Positions 45,857 to 53,797 of a stretch of 64,000 nucleotides of DNA are shown piece after piece. The DNA is from Halobaculum sp. MBLA0143 (GTDB taxonomy: Archaea > Halobacteriota > Halobacteria > Halobacteriales > Haloferacaceae). Within the stretch, counting starts at the first letter, position 1; each line of letters begins with the position of its first letter. The translations under genes and the position numbers were made by a program. The notes under the pieces are model-generated. The model searched no databases, was not told the origin of the DNA, and worked only from the letters and a program-made list of their open reading frames with translations. The stretch is taken from positions 1,054,001 to 1,118,000 of the forward strand of contig NZ_JBGKAC010000001.1 in the NCBI RefSeq assembly GCF_041361465.1. The letters run 5' to 3'.

Positions 45857-45988
45857 CCGCCGCGCGGCTCGCGGTCCCGCGCTCCTCCCTCGCGGTTTCT
45901 CTTCGCACCGACGCTGACGCTCGACCGACGCGACGGTAGTGAGTGACACGGTGTTCGGCGGGGGTCGCCTGCCCGACGATCAGAAAAA

Positions 45989-45997
45989 GATTTATAA
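45989..45997 (+). promoter_or_regulatory. TATA box with purine-rich BRE
   Basis: GATTTATAACC is preceded by CAGAAAAA, a good archaeal BRE-TATA pair. It predicts a transcription start near 46020, with no protein-coding frame following. Confidence 0.6.
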
Positions 45998-46019
45998 CCT
46001 TTGGCGTCTTATCGTCATA

Positions 46020-46205
46020 TCCGAGCGCTGGTGCGGGCGTTGAGAGCCCGTCTCATCGTCCCTGCCGAGAGGTAAGACGCGAGACCGAACGAAGCTTTGA
46101 AATTCGACTCACACGCTTGCCCTTCCGGGTGAGCACAAGGGTTTGCGACGCCGCACTGGATAGGTCTCGCGGGAAAACGGGGACGAGGGCGGGAACACGC
46201 ACACC
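46020..46205 (+). ncRNA. Candidate structured non-coding RNA of about 185 nt
   Basis: The region after the TATA box folds extensively. Stem A (46056-46064 with 46178-46186) encloses stem B (46078-46086 with 46163-46171, nine perfect pairs CGCGAGACC/GGTCTCGCG), with an asymmetric internal loop holding CCGAGAGG and GGAAAA. A 5' hairpin pairs 46034-46038 with 46046-46050. Inside stem B an irregular hairpin spans 46114-46147 (CGC/GCG and CCCTT/AAGGG). The ends may close through GTGCG (46031-46035) and CGCAC (46199-46203). It does not show the conserved RNase P or SRP RNA motifs that I know. It converges on the orphan gene. Confidence 0.5.
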
Positions 46206-46212
46206 TTGCTGT

Positions 46213-47013
46213 CTACGAAATCCGCTCAGCGGCAGCAGCGTATTCGTTCCGCCACAACCAGTTCTTAACCCGCCGCGTGCTGTTTGTCTGTAGCAATTCT
46301 CCGCTATTGCTCCCGAAGCAGCCATTAAACCAGGCTTTTGCCCGCGTTGACTGTTTATTTGCCAGTCTCTCTTCACGAGTGGGAACCTGGTAGCTGTGCC
46401 GACCGGCTCCAACTTTGTTGTACACTTCCCAAAACCGATCTCCGTTGTCACTGGCTGCTGTCCACAGCTCGCACTCCTCTTGTAGGTCGCTGCTAGTGAT
46501 CTCGCAATCTCTGGCAATTGCAGCCGCGAGTAGATCCGCAAAGTACGACTGTGGGTAATAAGACTCGGACCTGTGGCAGGGAACCGCGGGCGTGTCCCTG
46601 ATACGCAGTGTCTTCAGTGCCCTTCCAAGCCGTTCTGCCTGTCTCTCGTCACCATCGGCAATCACCGCGGTTGCCGACTCGAACGGATTGAGTTTGTTGT
46701 ATAGGACTGCTGAGTGCGCAGCCTCCGCCTGTAAGTCCTGATTGGGGGGCTCTGTGCAGCGACCGATAGCAATTCTTCCCGGGAATCGCCTGATCAGCTC
46801 ACCCACAGGGACCTCGTTCAGGTTGAGTTGACGGGACTTCGTGGCGAACGGCTTGTACTGCTCGTTTTGTTCGTCACAACAGATGTTGAGCAGTTGCGCT
46901 TCCTGCTCTCGTGTCACCGCAACACCGACTGTGACCAAGGTTCCGCTTTCTTCTGTCGCGTCGAAGGCAACCGACCTCTTGTACTCGTCACCGCCGATCA
47001 GCAACGAATTCAT
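46213..47013 (-). CDS. Low-GC orphan protein, possibly RNase H-like
   Basis: A 266-residue protein whose DNA is visibly poorer in GC than its neighbours, and which has more Asn, Gln and Cys than typical haloarchaeal proteins, suggesting transfer. Early beta strands around SVAFDATEESGTLVTVGVAV, a middle VIADGDERQAERLGRALK and a later SYFADLLAAAIARD give Asp spacing reminiscent of RNase H-fold families such as DUF3800; this is a weak inference. ATG 47013 is preferred over TTG 47058. It converges with the candidate ncRNA. Confidence 0.65.
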   Translation of the reverse strand: MNSLLIGGDEYKRSVAFDATEESGTLVTVGVAVTREQEAQLLNICCDEQNEQYKPFATKSRQLNLNEVPVGELIRRFPGRIAIGRCTEPPNQDLQAEAAHSAVLYNKLNPFESATAVIADGDERQAERLGRALKTLRIRDTPAVPCHRSESYYPQSYFADLLAAAIARDCEITSSDLQEECELWTAASDNGDRFWEVYNKVGAGRHSYQVPTREERLANKQSTRAKAWFNGCFGSNSGELLQTNSTRRVKNWLWRNEYAAAAERIS

Positions 47014-47179
47014 CTGAATACGATGTAAGTACGTCTCCAAACACAAGACATCTTTCAACTGGGGAGAGGGCCGCCCAGAAAGCTGTTCTACGACCGTAGA
47101 ATCAAGCCGACGCTCGTCGCCGGTCCAACTGCTGTCCCCATCGGTTGAACGGTGTCAACAGCCGCGCTACTTGTCCCGC

Positions 47180-48046
47180 TCACTCGTACGTGTTCACCAT
47201 CCCGTCGTCGTGCAGCAGGTCCGCGCCGTTCAGGTGAGCGGCGTGCTCGGAGAAGCCGTACACGAACTGGTTGGCCACCTCCACCGGTTCCATCAGCTCC
47301 GACGCGCGGGCCTGCCCGAGCATCACGTCCTCCACGACCTCGTCGACGGAGATGCCGCGTTGTTCGGCGGTGTCGGGGATCTGGTCGGTGACGAGCGGCG
47401 TCTTCACGTAGCCGGTGGACACGGAGAAGGCGCGGAAGTCGCCGTCGCTCTCGGCCGCCAGCGAGTTCGTCAGCCCGCGGACGCCGAACTTGGCGACGTT
47501 GTACGCCACCTTGTCGGCAGTGACGTAGTGGCCGTGGACGGACGCCATGTTCCCGACCGCGCAGTCGTGGTCGTGTTCGCGGAAGTCGGGGACACACAGC
47601 TTCGCCAGCAGCGTCGGCGCCCGGACCATGACCGCCTGGAGCAGGTCGTAGTCGTCCATCGGGAACGACTCCACGGGCGCGACGTGTTGGAGCCCGGCGA
47701 CGTTCGCCAGGAACGTCACCTCGCCGTGGTCGCGGGCGGTCTCGACGGCCGCGCGTACGGCGTCGTCGTCCGTCAGGTCCGTCTCGACGGCGTGGAACGG
47801 CCCGGGGAACGAACAGTCGGCGACGCGGTCGGCCGTCTCGGCGAGCCCGTCGGCGTCCACGTCGACGCCGACGACGCCGAGCCCGTTCGCGGCCGCGGCG
47901 AGCGCGACCGCCCGGCCGATCCCGGAGGCCGCCCCGGTGACGAGACAGACGTTGCCGTCGTGGAAACGGTCGTCGTCCAACACGAGCGGGTCCTCCGGGC
48001 CGATCTCCGGCGGCGTCACACGGTCGTCGGTGTCAGGTTCGGTCAC
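47180..48046 (-). CDS. SDR family dehydrogenase (3-hydroxybutyrate dehydrogenase-like)
   Basis: A 288-residue short-chain dehydrogenase. It has the cofactor motif TGAASGIG near residue 37, NVAGLQHV, the catalytic Ser in NMASVHGHYV and YNVAK with Tyr and Lys. Sequence such as FHDGNVCLVTGAAS and STGYVKTPLVTDQI suggests D-3-hydroxybutyrate dehydrogenase. It would oxidise a hydroxyacid with NAD. It is the first clearly GC-rich gene after the accessory island. Confidence 0.85.
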   Translation of the reverse strand: MTEPDTDDRVTPPEIGPEDPLVLDDDRFHDGNVCLVTGAASGIGRAVALAAAANGLGVVGVDVDADGLAETADRVADCSFPGPFHAVETDLTDDDAVRAAVETARDHGEVTFLANVAGLQHVAPVESFPMDDYDLLQAVMVRAPTLLAKLCVPDFREHDHDCAVGNMASVHGHYVTADKVAYNVAKFGVRGLTNSLAAESDGDFRAFSVSTGYVKTPLVTDQIPDTAEQRGISVDEVVEDVMLGQARASELMEPVEVANQFVYGFSEHAAHLNGADLLHDDGMVNTYE

Positions 48047-48107
48047 GCCTCTCGGTGGGGGAGACCGGGAGTAATAACCGGTGGTTAACGTGTGAACACG
48101 CGCGGCG

Positions 48108-49046
48108 TCACGCCCGGCTGCCGACGATCGCGACCCGGTCCGTCCCCGGGACTGGCTCGTGGTCGACGGTGTCGAACCCCGCCGCCCGGAGCCAGTCGCC
48201 GACCGTCTCCGGCGCGGGCACGTCCCCGTTGCCGGCCGCCAGACTCCGGACGGCGGCGGCGGTCGCGGCCGGCCCCTCGAACCGGTCGACGACGACCAGC
48301 CGTCCGTCGTCGGCGACGTACTCCGCGAGCGCCTCGACGGTCGCGGCCGCCTCCGTCTCCCGCATCGCCGTCACGTCGTCCGCGAGGAAGCCGATGTCGA
48401 ACGTCCAGTTGAGCTCCGACACCGGCCCGGCGAACACGTCCAGCCCGCGGCTCTCCGCCAACGGCCGGACGGCCTCGATCACCTCGCTGGACTCGACGAG
48501 GGTGGCCTCCAGCCCGCGCTCGCGGAACTCGGCGGCGTACGCCCCCGCGCCGCCACACACGTCGACCACCGACGCCGCCTCCGGGTGGCTCCGCAGCGCC
48601 GCCGTGACGACCGCCCGCCGTGTCGCCTCCGACACCGTCTCGCCGGCCCCCACCTGGTTGTCGTTCCAGTCGTCCGGCAGCGTCGGCGGGACGCCCGTCT
48701 CCATCGTCTCCGGCAGCGCGACGAGCGTGTCGAGCACGTCGAGTCTGTGCGGGAGGTCGCCGACGGACCGTGGGTCGCGCTTCGTCAACAGTCCGAGCGC
48801 GCCGTTCGTCGGCTCGTACTCCCCGTCGATCCGACGGAGCACACCCATCTCGGCGAGCACGCGCCCGGTGACGCGAGCGCTGGGCTCCGTCACGTCTGCG
48901 GCTGCCGCCGCCTCCGCCGGCGTGCCGGCCGACTCCAGGTACGCCGCGAGCAGGCCCGTCTCCCGGGCGGCCCGGACACACAGCAGTCGTGCCAGTTCCG
49001 TGTCGTCTGCGAGTGACACGTCCGATCTCAGCGAGTCGAGAGACAT
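48108..49046 (-). CDS. O-methyltransferase-type SAM methyltransferase
   Basis: A 312-residue methyltransferase with a winged-helix/dimerisation N-terminus (residues 1-100) and a class I Rossmann domain with SAM motif VVDVCGGAGAYAAEF. ATG 49046 is used. It starts 8 bases after the stop of the PIMT-fusion gene, indicating one transcript. Acceptor unknown. Confidence 0.83.
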   Translation of the reverse strand: MSLDSLRSDVSLADDTELARLLCVRAARETGLLAAYLESAGTPAEAAAAADVTEPSARVTGRVLAEMGVLRRIDGEYEPTNGALGLLTKRDPRSVGDLPHRLDVLDTLVALPETMETGVPPTLPDDWNDNQVGAGETVSEATRRAVVTAALRSHPEAASVVDVCGGAGAYAAEFRERGLEATLVESSEVIEAVRPLAESRGLDVFAGPVSELNWTFDIGFLADDVTAMRETEAAATVEALAEYVADDGRLVVVDRFEGPAATAAAVRSLAAGNGDVPAPETVGDWLRAAGFDTVDHEPVPGTDRVAIVGSRA

Positions 49047-49054
49047 AACGTTGC

Positions 49055-50506
49055 TCACTCGTCGCCGGCCATCGTCACGAACCGGACGTCGCCGTGTTCC
49101 TCCCGGCGGACGCCGCCCGACTCGACGTGGAGCCGGACGAGCTGCTGTGAGCCGGTGCCGACCGGAGCGACGACCCGACCGCCGGGTCGAACTTGGTCGA
49201 TCACCGCCTGCGGGACGACCGGCGGCGCACACGTCAGGTAGGCGGCGTCGTACGGGGCGTGCTCCGCCCACCCCTCGTGACCGTCGCCCACCCGGACCCG
49301 CACGTCACGGCCGACTCTGTCGAACCGCTCGCGGGCGGCCCGCGCCAGCTCCTCGCGGTACTCCACGGAGTAGACGGGCCCACGGTCGACGACCGCAGCC
49401 GTCACGGCAGCGTGGTAGCCGCAGCCGGTGCCGATCTCCAACACCCGGTCGCCGGCCGACAGCCCCAACAGGTCCGTGATCCACGCGACGGCGTGGGGCG
49501 CACTGATCGTCTGACCGGCGTCGATGGGACGCGGGCGGTCGGCGTACGCCGCCGCGACGGACTCGTCGGGGAGGAACTCGTGGCGCGGCACGGACCGCAA
49601 CGCCGTGACCGTCTCCGGTCGCTCCACCCGATCCAGCCGCTGGAGCCGCGCGACCATCCGTTCCCGCGCGACATCCGGGTCCACGCGCTCGCGTACGTCG
49701 CCCCGGCCGAAAAACTCCACCCCCTGGCTCGTCGCGTCACCGTACGCCTGCCGCGCCCGCACGTCTCCGTCCGCGTCCCGGACGATCACTACGTCACCCC
49801 CGTTGTTCCACACGGGGGTCGACCGGTTCCAGTACCGGTGTCTGGGGCCGTCGCGTCCCCGCCCGGTGTGGAGGGTGACGGTCTCGCCGCCGGCGACGAC
49901 TGCACGCGACGGGAACCGGTAGCGGTGACCGTCCGCGTCCGCGACCGTCCAGTTGCCGACCTGGAGCGGCCGTCGACCGGGGTTGTGGAAGACGACGAAC
50001 TCCCGACCGAGGTTCTCGCGTTCCGTCCCCGGGGCGTCCGCCTGGATCGTGAGGATCACCACCCCAGGGCCGCGGTCGGGTGTCGGTGTCGCCGACGAGG
50101 TGGACCGAGGCGGAGGCGTCGTCGACGGCGTGAACCGGGGCGGAGGCGTCGTCGACGAGGCGGGTGTCGCGGTCGTCGGCGTGGCCGTCGCGGTCGCAGT
50201 GACCGTCGGCCGTCTCGTCTGTGTCGGTGACAGTGTCGCCACTGTGGGGAGTGGGGTGTCCGTCCCGCCGACGGTCGCGGCGGTCGCGCTCGGCGACACC
50301 GGGGTCGGGGTCCGGGCGTCCAACACGTCCGCAGAGACGGTCGTCGTGTCCGGCGTGTCGGCCGAGACGGGGGGTGGCTCTGGGGTCAGCAGTTGCGTGC
50401 CGGCGACACCGACGAGCGTGGCGACGACGGCGACGAGGAAGAGTCGTCGCCACTCGGGGGCGAGCGCGTCCGGGAGCCGGTCTGTGCTGTCTGGCACGCC
50501 CTCCAC
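49055..50506 (-). CDS. Lamin-tail domain fused to protein-L-isoaspartate methyltransferase
   Basis: A 483-residue protein with an unusual plan: cytoplasmic basic N-terminus, one membrane helix (about 22-39), a Thr/Pro/Ser-rich stalk (about 42-145), a lamin-tail (LTD) domain (about 148-257, REFVVFHNPGRRPLQVGNWTV), then a complete PIMT-like enzyme (about 275-483; RSVPRHEFLP, GQTISAPHAVAWITDLL, SAM motif VLEIGTGCGYHAAV). Positive charges before the helix predict the rest lies outside the cell, where SAM is absent. An internal Met284 could begin a separate cytoplasmic PIMT. It could also be two genes joined by a lost stop. Confidence 0.82.
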   Translation of the reverse strand: MEGVPDSTDRLPDALAPEWRRLFLVAVVATLVGVAGTQLLTPEPPPVSADTPDTTTVSADVLDARTPTPVSPSATAATVGGTDTPLPTVATLSPTQTRRPTVTATATATPTTATPASSTTPPPRFTPSTTPPPRSTSSATPTPDRGPGVVILTIQADAPGTERENLGREFVVFHNPGRRPLQVGNWTVADADGHRYRFPSRAVVAGGETVTLHTGRGRDGPRHRYWNRSTPVWNNGGDVVIVRDADGDVRARQAYGDATSQGVEFFGRGDVRERVDPDVARERMVARLQRLDRVERPETVTALRSVPRHEFLPDESVAAAYADRPRPIDAGQTISAPHAVAWITDLLGLSAGDRVLEIGTGCGYHAAVTAAVVDRGPVYSVEYREELARAARERFDRVGRDVRVRVGDGHEGWAEHAPYDAAYLTCAPPVVPQAVIDQVRPGGRVVAPVGTGSQQLVRLHVESGGVRREEHGDVRFVTMAGDE

Positions 50507-50539
50507 TGGTTCCGTTCCGGTACTTGAACGTCGGGGTCG

Positions 50540-51700
50540 CTACGACTGCCGGTAGATCAGGTTGCGTTGGATCTCGTTGGCGCCCTCGTAGATCACCGGG
50601 ATCCGAACGTCACGGTACACCCGTGAAATACGGTTCTCCAACAGGATCGACCGGCCGCCGTGGAGCTGCATCCCCCGCTCGGCGCAGTCGACGGCCGTCT
50701 CCGTCGACTTCATCTTCGCCATCGCGGCCCACAGCCCGGACTGCTCCCCGTGTTCCACCTTCTCGGCGGCCCGCCAGTTGAGCGAGCGGGCGGCCTCGAA
50801 CTCCGTCCGCATGTCCGCGAGGTCGTGTTGGACCGCCTGGAACTCGGAGACGTTGCGGCCGAAGGCGTTGCGCCCGTGGACGAAGTCCCACGCCTCCTCG
50901 ACGGCAGCCGCGGCGAGCCCGATTCCGTGGCCGCCGACGACGACGCGCCCGTGGTTGAAGAAGTCCGCGAGCGCGTAGAAGCCGGAGCCCTCCGGCCCTA
51001 CCCGATTCTCCTCGGGGACGAAACAGTCGTCGAAGACGATGTGGGCCTGCTTCGACGCGCGCATCCCCATCTTCTCCGGGATGTGTTCGGCCTCGTAGCC
51101 GTCGCGGTCCGTCTCCACGACGAACAACGAGTAGTTGCCGTAGCGGTCCTCGGAGTCGCCGGTCTTGGCGTAGACGGTGAGCCAGTCCGCCTCGACGCCG
51201 TTGCCGACCCAGTACTTCTCGCCGGTGATCTCGTAGCCGCCCTCCACCTTCTCCGCCGCCGTCGTCATCCCGGCCAGGTCCGAGCCGGTCTCCGGCTCGG
51301 AGACGGCCAGCCCCGACAGCTGCTCGCCGGCCGCGACCGGCGGGAGGTACTCCTGTTTGAGCTCCTCGGAGCCGTACGTCTCGACGAGCTCCGTCCCGAA
51401 CGACGCCAGCATCAGCGTCAGCCCGATGCCGGCGTCCGCGCGGTAGAACTCCTCGGCCATCGCCAGGATCTGTTCCAGGTCGAACCCGCGACCGCCGTAC
51501 TCCTCGGGGATGTCCGCGGCGACGAGTCCGGCCTCCTGCCCCGCCTCCAACACCTCCCAGGGGTAGTCACCGGCGTCGTAGTAGTCGGCGGCGACCGGGG
51601 CGATCTCCTCGTCTGCGAACTCGCGGGCCTCTCGCTTCACGCCGCGGGCGTGTTCGGGGACGACCGACTCGTCTAACAGATTCAGTTCCGTGTCTGGCAT
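50540..51700 (-). CDS. Acyl-CoA dehydrogenase
   Basis: A 386-residue FAD enzyme that introduces a 2,3-double bond into acyl-CoA. Signatures: LAVSEPETGSDLAGM, the FFNHGRVVVGGHGIGLA region, LHGGRSILLENRISRVYRD and IYEGANEIQRNLI. The catalytic Glu is expected in the YEGANEIQ motif (Glu present). ATG 51700 agrees with homologues. It precedes the PIMT fusion by 33 bases on the same strand. Confidence 0.93.
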   Translation of the reverse strand: MPDTELNLLDESVVPEHARGVKREAREFADEEIAPVAADYYDAGDYPWEVLEAGQEAGLVAADIPEEYGGRGFDLEQILAMAEEFYRADAGIGLTLMLASFGTELVETYGSEELKQEYLPPVAAGEQLSGLAVSEPETGSDLAGMTTAAEKVEGGYEITGEKYWVGNGVEADWLTVYAKTGDSEDRYGNYSLFVVETDRDGYEAEHIPEKMGMRASKQAHIVFDDCFVPEENRVGPEGSGFYALADFFNHGRVVVGGHGIGLAAAAVEEAWDFVHGRNAFGRNVSEFQAVQHDLADMRTEFEAARSLNWRAAEKVEHGEQSGLWAAMAKMKSTETAVDCAERGMQLHGGRSILLENRISRVYRDVRIPVIYEGANEIQRNLIYRQS

Positions 51701-51777
51701 ACGTTCACAGACGCACGCGGGGCTCTTGAACTGTCTGGAACCCCCGACGACGGACTCGGAGTTTCCGCAGTGCGGGA

Positions 51778-52239
51778 CTACCCCTCCGCCTGGAGGATGT
51801 AGTCGCCGTCCGTCTCCTCGCGGAGTTCGTCCAGGTAGTCGTGGGCCTCGTCGAGAATGTCGCGTGGCCCGTCCTGGGTGATCGTGTTGACCGCCTGGTC
51901 GTAGTCGCGCCACTGGAGGTCGCGGTGTTCGTTCGACAGCTCCGCCGACGCCTCGTACGAGTGGGCGATGAACAGGTGGACGGTCTTGTGGATCGTGTTG
52001 CCGCCCGCCTCGAACACGTAGTCGTACTCCTCGCGGAACCCGTCGATCAGACGGAAGTTCTCGATGCCGGCCTCCTCTTTCACCTCCCGAATCGCAGTCT
52101 GCTGGAGCTCCTCTTCCCCCTCGACCCCGCCCTTCGGGAACTCCCAGTCCCCGGGCCGGCTCTTCAGGAGGAGGTACTCCCGGCGGCCGCGAGTGTCGCG
52201 GAAGAGGATGGCTCCAGCGCTCGTCGCTTCGACTGACAT
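51778..52239 (-). CDS. Nudix hydrolase, Ap4A-type
   Basis: A 153-residue bis(5'-nucleosyl)-tetraphosphatase-like Nudix protein. The Nudix box is GGVEGEEELQQTAIREVKEE followed by AGI, with all catalytic Glu. The N-terminal VEATSAGAILFRDTRGRREY and following FPKGG are typical of diadenosine tetraphosphate hydrolases. It removes dinucleoside polyphosphates. ATG 52239. Confidence 0.9.
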   Translation of the reverse strand: MSVEATSAGAILFRDTRGRREYLLLKSRPGDWEFPKGGVEGEEELQQTAIREVKEEAGIENFRLIDGFREEYDYVFEAGGNTIHKTVHLFIAHSYEASAELSNEHRDLQWRDYDQAVNTITQDGPRDILDEAHDYLDELREETDGDYILQAEG

Positions 52240-52368
52240 TACCCCACGGTACGGAACAGCCTGTTAAATGAATGTCGGAGGCGAGAGGTGTCCATCGCCA
52301 CGACGACGGCTCACACGGCCGGCCCGGGTAGGTGTGCTTTTCCCCTCGCACGACTTCGCTCCTGTCAG

Positions 52369-52692
52369 ATGACGTTCGTCACCAAGCTCCGCTTCCAGAG
52401 CGGGGACCGCGACGCGCTGGACGACACCGTCGACGAGTTGGTCGAGATGCTCCGCCGGAAGGGTGTCAAGTGCAAGGGGCCACACACTCACCCTTCGGAC
52501 CTCGTCCGGGTGCCGCTCCACGGTGATCTCGCGCCCGACAGCGAGGTCGACACCTGGGCCTACGAGGTGTACCGACGCGAACTGGAGATCCACGGCAGCG
52601 ACGACATCGCCGGCCAGGTCGGCCACATGGACTTCCACGACGCGGTCCACGTCGAGATCGAGATCGACCAGAAGACACCGATGGGAACCTGA
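52369..52692 (+). CDS. uS10-like ribosomal protein paralogue
   Basis: A 107-residue protein with the S10 fold (TFVTKLRFQSGDRDALDDTV, KGPHTHPSDLVRVPLHGD). It is not the main RpsJ but a haloarchaeal uS10/mL48-family paralogue. It is 3 bases from the downstream riboflavin-pathway reductase gene, so the pair forms an operon. Its own role is not known. Confidence 0.82.
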   Translation: MTFVTKLRFQSGDRDALDDTVDELVEMLRRKGVKCKGPHTHPSDLVRVPLHGDLAPDSEVDTWAYEVYRRELEIHGSDDIAGQVGHMDFHDAVHVEIEIDQKTPMGT

Positions 52693-52695
52693 GGC

Positions 52696-53364
52696 GTGTA
52701 CGTCCACGTCAACGCCGCCGTCTCCGTCGACGGGAAGCTGTCGACGCCGCGCCGCGAACAGGTCCGGATCTCCGGCCCCGAGGACTTCGACCGCGTGGAC
52801 GAGATCCGGGCGGAGGCTGACGCCGTCGCGGTCGGTGTCGGCACCGTCCTCGCGGACGACCCGCGGCTCGGGTTAGACGACAGCGACCGTGCCGCCGCGC
52901 GCCGCGAAGCCGGCCGACCGCCGGCGCCCGCCCGGGTCGTGTTCGACTCTCGCGCCCGGACGCCGTCGGACGCCAGGCTGCTCGCGGGCGACGCCGAGAC
53001 GTACGTCCTGGCGAGCGAGGCGGCCCCGACGGCCGACCGAGAGCGACTCCGGGCGGCGGGGGCGACGGTGCTCGTCGCCGGCGAAGAACAGACGGCACCG
53101 CAGCCCGCACTCGCCGCGCTGGCCGATCACGGCGTCGACCGTCTGATGGTCGAGGGCGGCGGGGAGCTGATCTTCTCGTTGTTCGACGCCGGCGTCGTCG
53201 ACGAGCTGACCGTGTACGTCGGGTCGCTCGTGATCGGCGGCCGAGACGCCCCCACACTCGCCGACGGCGAGGGGTTCGTCGACCGGGCGTCGTTCCCCGA
53301 GCTCGCGCTCCAGGCGGTCGACCGACTGGACGACGGGGTCGTCCTCTCGTACGCCGTCGAGTAG
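52696..53364 (+). CDS. arfC: 2,5-diamino-6-ribosylaminopyrimidinone 5'-phosphate reductase
   Basis: A 222-residue RibD/DHFR-fold reductase of archaeal riboflavin (and F420/FO) synthesis. It shows YVHVNAAVSVDGKLSTPRRE, the pocket GVGTVLADDPRL, VVFDSRARTPSDARLL and the MVEGGGELIFSLFDAGVVDE cofactor loop. The reaction is NADPH reduction of the ribosyl side chain to ribityl. GTG 52696 directly follows the S10-like gene. Confidence 0.9.
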   Translation: MYVHVNAAVSVDGKLSTPRREQVRISGPEDFDRVDEIRAEADAVAVGVGTVLADDPRLGLDDSDRAAARREAGRPPAPARVVFDSRARTPSDARLLAGDAETYVLASEAAPTADRERLRAAGATVLVAGEEQTAPQPALAALADHGVDRLMVEGGGELIFSLFDAGVVDELTVYVGSLVIGGRDAPTLADGEGFVDRASFPELALQAVDRLDDGVVLSYAVE

Positions 53365-53428
53365 TCGCTCGTGTACGGCCGGCTCACACACCGTCGCCTG
53401 TTAATACCCTCCCTCACGTAGCGGCAGT

Positions 53429-53761
53429 ATGAGCAGCGTAGCCGACACGAGTGAGCCGATTCACGTCGACACGACCGACCAGTTCCACGATCTGATCGCC
53501 GAGCACCCGACGGTCGTGGTCGACTACTACGCCGACTGGTGTGGCCCGTGCAAGATGCTGGAGCCGACGGTCGCCGAACTGGCGGCGGAGACGGACGCGG
53601 TCGTCCTGAAGCTGGACATCGAGGCCCACCAGGAGCTGGCCAGCGAGGCGAGCGTGCGGTCGATCCCGACGATCCAGTTCCTGGCCGACGGCGAGGAGTC
53701 CGAGCGGCTCGTCGGCGTCCACGACAAGTCCGAGCTCGTCGAGGCGGTCGAGTCGCTGTAG
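53429..53761 (+). CDS. Thioredoxin
   Basis: A 110-residue thioredoxin with the redox motif YADWCGPCKML (Cys at about 38 and 41) and the cis-Pro loop VRSIPTIQFLADG. It reduces cytoplasmic disulfides. A TATA-like TTAATACCC (53401-53409) lies about 25 bases before the ATG. Confidence 0.94.
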   Translation: MSSVADTSEPIHVDTTDQFHDLIAEHPTVVVDYYADWCGPCKMLEPTVAELAAETDAVVLKLDIEAHQELASEASVRSIPTIQFLADGEESERLVGVHDKSELVEAVESL

Positions 53762-53797
53762 TCGCGTTCGAGGTGCCGTCGTCGTTCTCCCCGTCTC

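Noticed and set aside
46020-46205. RNase P RNA or SRP RNA
   Set aside because: I could not find the conserved ACAGAA or GGAAAGUC-type elements of RNase P RNA, nor the SRP helix 8 loop. The possibility remains open until a covariance search is run.
40944-47100. An insertion sequence or transposon
   Set aside because: No transposase, terminal inverted repeats or target duplications were seen around the island, and no TnpB RuvC motifs in the orphan gene.
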